DNA of 64,000 bases from Hymenobacter sp. HSC-4F20. GTDB taxonomy: Bacteria > Bacteroidota > Bacteroidia > Cytophagales > Hymenobacteraceae. Shown here in pieces: positions 61,978 to 64,000 of the stretch; position 1 is the stretch's first letter, and each line of letters begins with the position of its first letter. The translations under genes were made by a program, and so were the position numbers. Under the pieces are notes generated by a model, which had not been told where the DNA came from, did not search any database, and saw nothing but the letters and a program-made list of their open reading frames with translations. The stretch lies in NCBI RefSeq assembly GCF_019599275.1, contig NZ_JAHZTD010000001.1, positions 1,364,001-1,428,000 on the forward strand. Direction: 5' to 3'.

Positions 61978-62202
61978 ATGGCACATCCTAAGCGCCGGAC
62001 CTCCTCCGCTACCCGCGATAAGCGTCGTAGCCACTACAAACTGACCCCGAAAGCTGTTTCGGTTTGCTCGACTACCGGCGAACTGCACCTGCGTCACAAA
62101 GCCTACGTAGTTGACGGCGACCTGTACCTGAACGGTAAAGTAGCCATCAAAGACTACGCTCCCGTAGCCGCTCCGGCCGCTACCGATACCGACGAAGAAT
62201 AG
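61978..62202 (+). CDS. rpmF: 50S ribosomal protein L32
   Basis: 74 residues. MAHPKRRTSSATRDKRRSHY is the classical L32 start. Only one Cys is present (VCSTT), so this is a zinc-free form. The C-terminus PVAAPAATDTDEE is a Bacteroidota-type tail. It lies 57 bp after the DUF177 gene. Confidence 0.97.
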   Translation: MAHPKRRTSSATRDKRRSHYKLTPKAVSVCSTTGELHLRHKAYVVDGDLYLNGKVAIKDYAPVAAPAATDTDEE

Positions 62203-62341
62203 TCGCCCGATAGCTGCTTACCCGCATTGCGGTACTAGTATAGCGTAAGCATCCCCGGCCCTGTTGATTCTATAAGAAAGCACGGCCGGGGTTGTGATGC
62301 TCCGCAACGCTTCTCTCCCGGACCTCTTTGATTTTCCGTTC

Positions 62342-63283
62342 ATGAAGATAGCCCTGGACGCAATGGGGGGCGATTTCGCACCTCAGGCCGCCGTCGATGG
62401 GGCCGTACTGGCTGCCAAAGTGCTGGCCGGCAAGGCCCAGATAGTGCTTATCGGCCAGGAAGATGCTGTGCGCCCCCTGGTGGCCCAGCACGGTCCTGAT
62501 GCTGCCGAACTACTGGTAGTACCCGCTTCGCAGATTATTGAGATGGGCGAACACCCCGCCAAAGCTTATCAGCAGAAGCAGGATTCGAGCATTGCTGTTG
62601 GTTACCGTATGCTGGCTACTGGTGAGGTAGAGGCCTTTTGCTCGGCGGGCAATACTGGCGCCATGCTGGTAGGCGCCATGTTCAGCGTGAAAGCCGTACC
62701 GGGCGTGCTGCGGCCGGCCATTGCGAACTTTGTTCCGAAGCTGGACGGCGGCATGGGCATTATGCTTGATGTAGGGGCCAATGCCGAGTGCAAACCCGAA
62801 ATGCTGGAGCAATTCGGTGAGTTGGGCTCTTTGTATGCTCAGTACGTGCTCGGTATCGAGAAGCCTAAAGTGGGCCTCATGAACCTGGGCGAAGAAGAAG
62901 GTAAGGGTACTGCTATTACTCAGGCGGCGCACCAGCTGCTAAAAGTAAACCCCCATATTCACTTCATCGGCAACATTGAGGGACGTGACCTGTTCAACGA
63001 CAAAGCCGATGTAATTGTCTGCGACGGCTTTACGGGTAACGTGGTGCTTAAAATGGCGGAATCGGTGTACGACATCATCGCCGAGAAAAACATTCACGAC
63101 CCCTTCCTCGATAAATTTAACTACGAAGCCGTGGGTGGCTCGCCCATCCTTGGCATCAACGACAACGCCATTATCGGGCACGGTGTGAGTACGCCCTTGG
63201 CCATCTGCAACATGCTGCTGCAAGGGTACCAAATGGCCAGCTCTGGCATCGCCGACCAGATAAAAAACACCTTCAAGTCTTAA
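62342..63283 (+). CDS. plsX: Phosphate acyltransferase PlsX
   Basis: 313 residues from the ATG at 62342. [20 protein letters not shown] is the canonical start; [24 protein letters not shown] and [16 protein letters not shown] follow. PlsX makes acyl-phosphate from acyl-ACP for phospholipid synthesis. Two starts upstream (62294) are possible but less likely. rpmF precedes and fabH follows. Confidence 0.97.
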   Translation: MKIALDAMGGDFAPQAAVDGAVLAAKVLAGKAQIVLIGQEDAVRPLVAQHGPDAAELLVVPASQIIEMGEHPAKAYQQKQDSSIAVGYRMLATGEVEAFCSAGNTGAMLVGAMFSVKAVPGVLRPAIANFVPKLDGGMGIMLDVGANAECKPEMLEQFGELGSLYAQYVLGIEKPKVGLMNLGEEEGKGTAITQAAHQLLKVNPHIHFIGNIEGRDLFNDKADVIVCDGFTGNVVLKMAESVYDIIAEKNIHDPFLDKFNYEAVGGSPILGINDNAIIGHGVSTPLAICNMLLQGYQMASSGIADQIKNTFKS

Positions 63284-63294
63284 GGGCAACCCAG

Positions 63295-63319
63295 AGTCCG
63301 GCCCCCGAGCCGGACTTTT
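63295..63319 (+). terminator. Hairpin with T-run between plsX and fabH
   Basis: AGTCCGGC (63295-63302) pairs with GCCGGACT (63309-63316), 6-nt loop, then TTTTC. It lies 11 bp after plsX and 30 bp before fabH, so it may terminate or attenuate transcription into fabH. Confidence 0.7.
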
Positions 63320-63348
63320 CCTTTGCCGCGTTTTCTGTTCCCTCTCTA

Positions 63349-64000
63349 ATGAAGATTACCGCTGCCATCACTGGAGTCGGCTCTTATGTGCCTGACTACG
63401 TGCTTACCAATCAGGAGCTCGAAACCATGGTCGACACGACCGACGAGTGGATTATGAGCCGAACCGGGATTCAGGAGCGACATATTCTGAAGGGCGAGAA
63501 CCAGGGCACTTCCGTCATGGGTATCAAGGCTGTAGAGCAGCTGCTGGCGAAAACCGGCAACAAGGCCGAAGACATCGACCTGATCATCTGCGCCACTACT
63601 ACCCCTGATCTGGTATTTCCGGCCACAGCTAATATCATTTCGGCGGCGGTGGGCGCAACCAAGGCATTCAGCTTCGATATGCAGGCGGCTTGCTCGGGGT
63701 TTATGTACGCCTTGGCTACTGGCTCGCAGTTTATTGCTACCGGCGCTTACAAGAAAGTGATTGTGGTAGGCGCCGATAAGATGTCGAGCATTATCGACTA
63801 TACTGACCGCGCTACCTGTATTATTTTCGGCGACGGCGCTGGGGCCGTGTTATTGGAGCCTAACACCGAGGGCCTCGGCCTGCTCGACCAGGAGCTGCAC
63901 TCCGATGGGCACGGCGAACAATACCTGCACCAGAAAGCCGGAGGCTCACGCCGCCCGCCTTCCGCCGAAACGGTTGCCAACCGCGAGCATTTCGTTTACC
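63349..64000 (+). CDS. fabH: 3-oxoacyl-ACP synthase III, partial (runs off the right edge)
   Basis: 217 codons are inside the window. [20 protein letters not shown] is the FabH start, [17 protein letters not shown] the signature, and Cys115 in [12 protein letters not shown] the catalytic cysteine. The His and Asn of the triad lie beyond the edge. FabH condenses acetyl-CoA (or a branched starter, typical in Bacteroidota) with malonyl-ACP to begin fatty acid synthesis. Confidence 0.96.
   Translation, partial: MKITAAITGVGSYVPDYVLTNQELETMVDTTDEWIMSRTGIQERHILKGENQGTSVMGIKAVEQLLAKTGNKAEDIDLIICATTTPDLVFPATANIISAAVGATKAFSFDMQAACSGFMYALATGSQFIATGAYKKVIVVGADKMSSIIDYTDRATCIIFGDGAGAVLLEPNTEGLGLLDQELHSDGHGEQYLHQKAGGSRRPPSAETVANREHFVY

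Noticed and set aside
1..64000. tRNA, rRNA, CRISPR arrays, phage or transposase genes
   Set aside because: No cloverleaf, array periodicity or such protein motif was noticed by eye; a covariance-model scan could still find a small RNA.

Overview
This window looks like chromosomal DNA from a GC-rich member of the Bacteroidota, most likely Hymenobacter or a close relative (Cytophagales). The reasons are a giant secreted glucanase ending in a type IX secretion (T9SS) sorting domain, promoters of the Bacteroidota type (TTTG, 19 nt, TAnnTTTG) with no clear Shine-Dalgarno dependence, an arsenosugar gene set, an H-NOX protein, and the rpmF-plsX-fabH lipid cluster next to a DUF177 gene. The assignment is by inference; no 16S gene is present. 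I saw no tRNA, rRNA, CRISPR array, prophage or intact insertion sequence.

Layout. 1-7.2 kb: surface-glycan functions (two polytopic GT-C-like proteins reading outward from a mirrored promoter region, a GT2 glycosyltransferase, a Wzx-type flippase, a GNAT/FemAB-like acyltransferase). 7.2-19.3 kb: CorA ion channel, a 912-residue anchored protein with a propeller-like C-terminal half, an amino acid permease, small envelope proteins including one ending in six native histidines, a secreted alpha/beta hydrolase, a BCP peroxiredoxin and lipoproteins. 19.3-21.7 kb: arsenosugar genes (TIGR04282 glycosyltransferase, radical SAM ArsS, CMD-type peroxidase-like protein). 21.7-23.9 kb: H-NOX sensor, then an ECF sigma/anti-sigma pair. 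24-28.5 kb: succinate-semialdehyde dehydrogenase, WYL regulator, a RidA-family gene whose ATG is out of frame with its body, a DUF2809 membrane protein and an MpaB-like oxygenase. 29-33.7 kb: a 1554-residue modular GH16 glucanase. 33.8-44.3 kb: redox and hydrolytic enzymes (LLM flavin oxidoreductase, SDR, cytosolic sulfite-oxidase-like protein overlapping a flavin reductase, ElyC/YdcF, thioredoxin-like, DUF885 peptidase, lactonase, carboxylesterase). 44.5-49 kb: pta, DUF808 and ackA in one direction. 49-55.1 kb: a NucA-like lipoprotein nuclease, MFS and AI-2E-type transporters, and a HIT protein fused to a nuclease A inhibitor (NuiA)-like domain. 55.3-64 kb: housekeeping genes greA, a 2-hydroxyacid dehydrogenase, rsmA/ksgA, leucyl aminopeptidase, pdxA, an XRE regulator, DUF177, rpmF, plsX and the start of fabH.

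How parts fit. pta and ackA interconvert acetyl-CoA and acetate with ATP formation. DUF177-rpmF-plsX-fabH links ribosome assembly with the start of fatty acid and phospholipid synthesis. The ars genes would finish arsenosugar synthesis from methylated arsenic, but no arsM is in view. The nuclease and the HIT-NuiA fusion may form an enzyme/inhibitor pair; this is the most unusual association I see. Other points of note are probable leaderless starts placed directly behind -7 boxes, several long perfect palindromes between genes, and a dispersed REP-like inverted repeat.
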